Assembly: GCA_964413825.1 (NCBI GenBank) | Contig: CAYPTS010000091.1 | Location: forward strand, 1 to 5,539 | Direction of reading: 5' to 3' | Length of the DNA: 5,539 nt | Source of the DNA: JAFGKM01 sp964413825 | GTDB lineage: Bacteria; Ratteibacteria; UBA8468; B48-G9; JAFGKM01 | Shown here: positions 5,159-5,539 of the stretch, piece after piece | Layout: every line of letters starts with the position of its first letter | Numbering within the stretch: the stretch's first letter is position 1 | Made by a program: the position numbers and the translations under genes | The notes under the pieces: model-generated | Told to the model about the DNA's origin: nothing | The model's database searches: none | What the model saw: only the letters and a program-made list of their open reading frames with translations

Positions 5159-5539
5159 ATGGATAAGATGAAATACGTGTGGGAGTTTCCACTGCCGCGC
5201 ACCCATACGGGGATGCTTCTGGGCAACGGCAGGATGGGCGCGATGGTCTGGGGTGAAGGCAGTATCCTGCGCATCACAATCGGCAGGGCGGATTTCTGGG
5301 ACCACCGGGGCGCCATGGGCTGGACTGAAGGCATGTCCTATGCCACGATAAAAAAATATCTTATTCCGGGCAACGACCAGCAGGGGCTGGCAAAACTGTT
5401 CACTCCCCCGGCGCCAAAGCCCGGTATGCCGAGAAAACCCAGCATTCTTCCCATAGGCCGGATTGAACTGGATTTCGGCAAAGGCGCATCTCTTTTGTCC
5501 GGAGAACTGGACATGTCGTCCGGACAGGTGAAAATTACC
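5159..5539 (+). CDS. Glycosidase-like protein, GH95/six-hairpin type, N-terminal part
   Basis: The frame is open to the window edge, giving 127 residues without a stop. The N-terminus has the sequence GMLLGNGRMGAMVWG at 18-32, followed by a strand and then RADFWDHRG at 43-51. This corresponds to the (P/L)-(L/I)-GNG-R-GAMV-G and downstream D-W signature of the N-terminal beta-sandwich domain in GH95-type alpha-L-fucosidases and related six-hairpin glycosidase-like proteins (DUF5703 and GH65-like relatives). The catalytic (alpha/alpha)6 barrel would lie beyond the window, so enzyme specificity cannot be called. No signal peptide is visible; the first residues (MDKMKYVWEFPL) are not hydrophobic enough, suggesting a cytoplasmic enzyme or a start further in. 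A GGGGG run at 5151-5155 lies three bases before the first ATG (5159) and twelve before the second (5168), so either could be used. Confidence 0.7.
   Translation, partial: MDKMKYVWEFPLPRTHTGMLLGNGRMGAMVWGEGSILRITIGRADFWDHRGAMGWTEGMSYATIKKYLIPGNDQQGLAKLFTPPAPKPGMPRKPSILPIGRIELDFGKGASLLSGELDMSSGQVKIT

Noticed and set aside
4825..5334. A 169-codon minus-strand open frame.
   Set aside because: It runs antisense to the 3' end of fic, the intergenic hairpin and the start of the glycosidase gene. The translation is low-complexity, mixed Ser/Pro/Ile without motifs, and it spans unrelated features.

Overview
The window looks like chromosomal DNA of a diderm (outer-membrane) bacterium. The evidence is an Mla-type phospholipid-transport pair (MCE protein plus ABC ATPase). 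At the right edge is the start of a glycosidase-like protein with the LGNG-R-GAMV signature of the GH95/six-hairpin type. Such enzymes are abundant in Lentisphaerota/Kiritimatiellota and other PVC bacteria, but I cannot fix the phylum from this sequence, and the taxonomic statement is inference.

Layout. (1) Positions 67-3327, minus strand: a compact operon mlaF-like > mlaD-like > radA. Both junctions are 4-bp ATGA stop/start overlaps. A near-consensus sigma70-type promoter lies directly before the first gene, and an intrinsic terminator is built into the last codons of radA. The permease gene mlaE, which normally accompanies mlaF and mlaD, is not upstream. (2) Positions 3328-3619: no full-size gene. 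The minus strand holds a short reading frame and a 35-bp-period duplication that encodes nearly the same peptide twice in two different frames, so it looks like a small or decaying gene. (3) Positions 3620-5037, plus strand: what I read as the remains of a defence or modification locus. It comprises the last ~74 codons of a headless gene (tail resembling DUF3883-type proteins), an intact class II Fic protein coupled to it by an ATGA overlap, and a 22-codon frame with a good ribosome binding site that matches the usual N-terminus of DUF1156 DNA-methylase-like proteins and then stops. (4) Positions 5041-5106: a long stem-loop followed by a T-run. (5) Positions 5159-5539, plus strand: the first 127 codons of the glycosidase-like gene, running off the window.

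How the genes work together. MlaF would energise and MlaD would provide the lipid-binding periplasmic/inner-membrane part of an Mla-like transporter, with MlaE supplied from elsewhere. RadA is a recombination helicase that shares the transcript without an obvious functional link. The Fic protein keeps both its catalytic motif and its N-terminal inhibitory motif although both flanking genes appear broken. It may therefore be a functional survivor of a larger operon. No tRNA, rRNA, CRISPR array, transposase or intact insertion sequence was seen.
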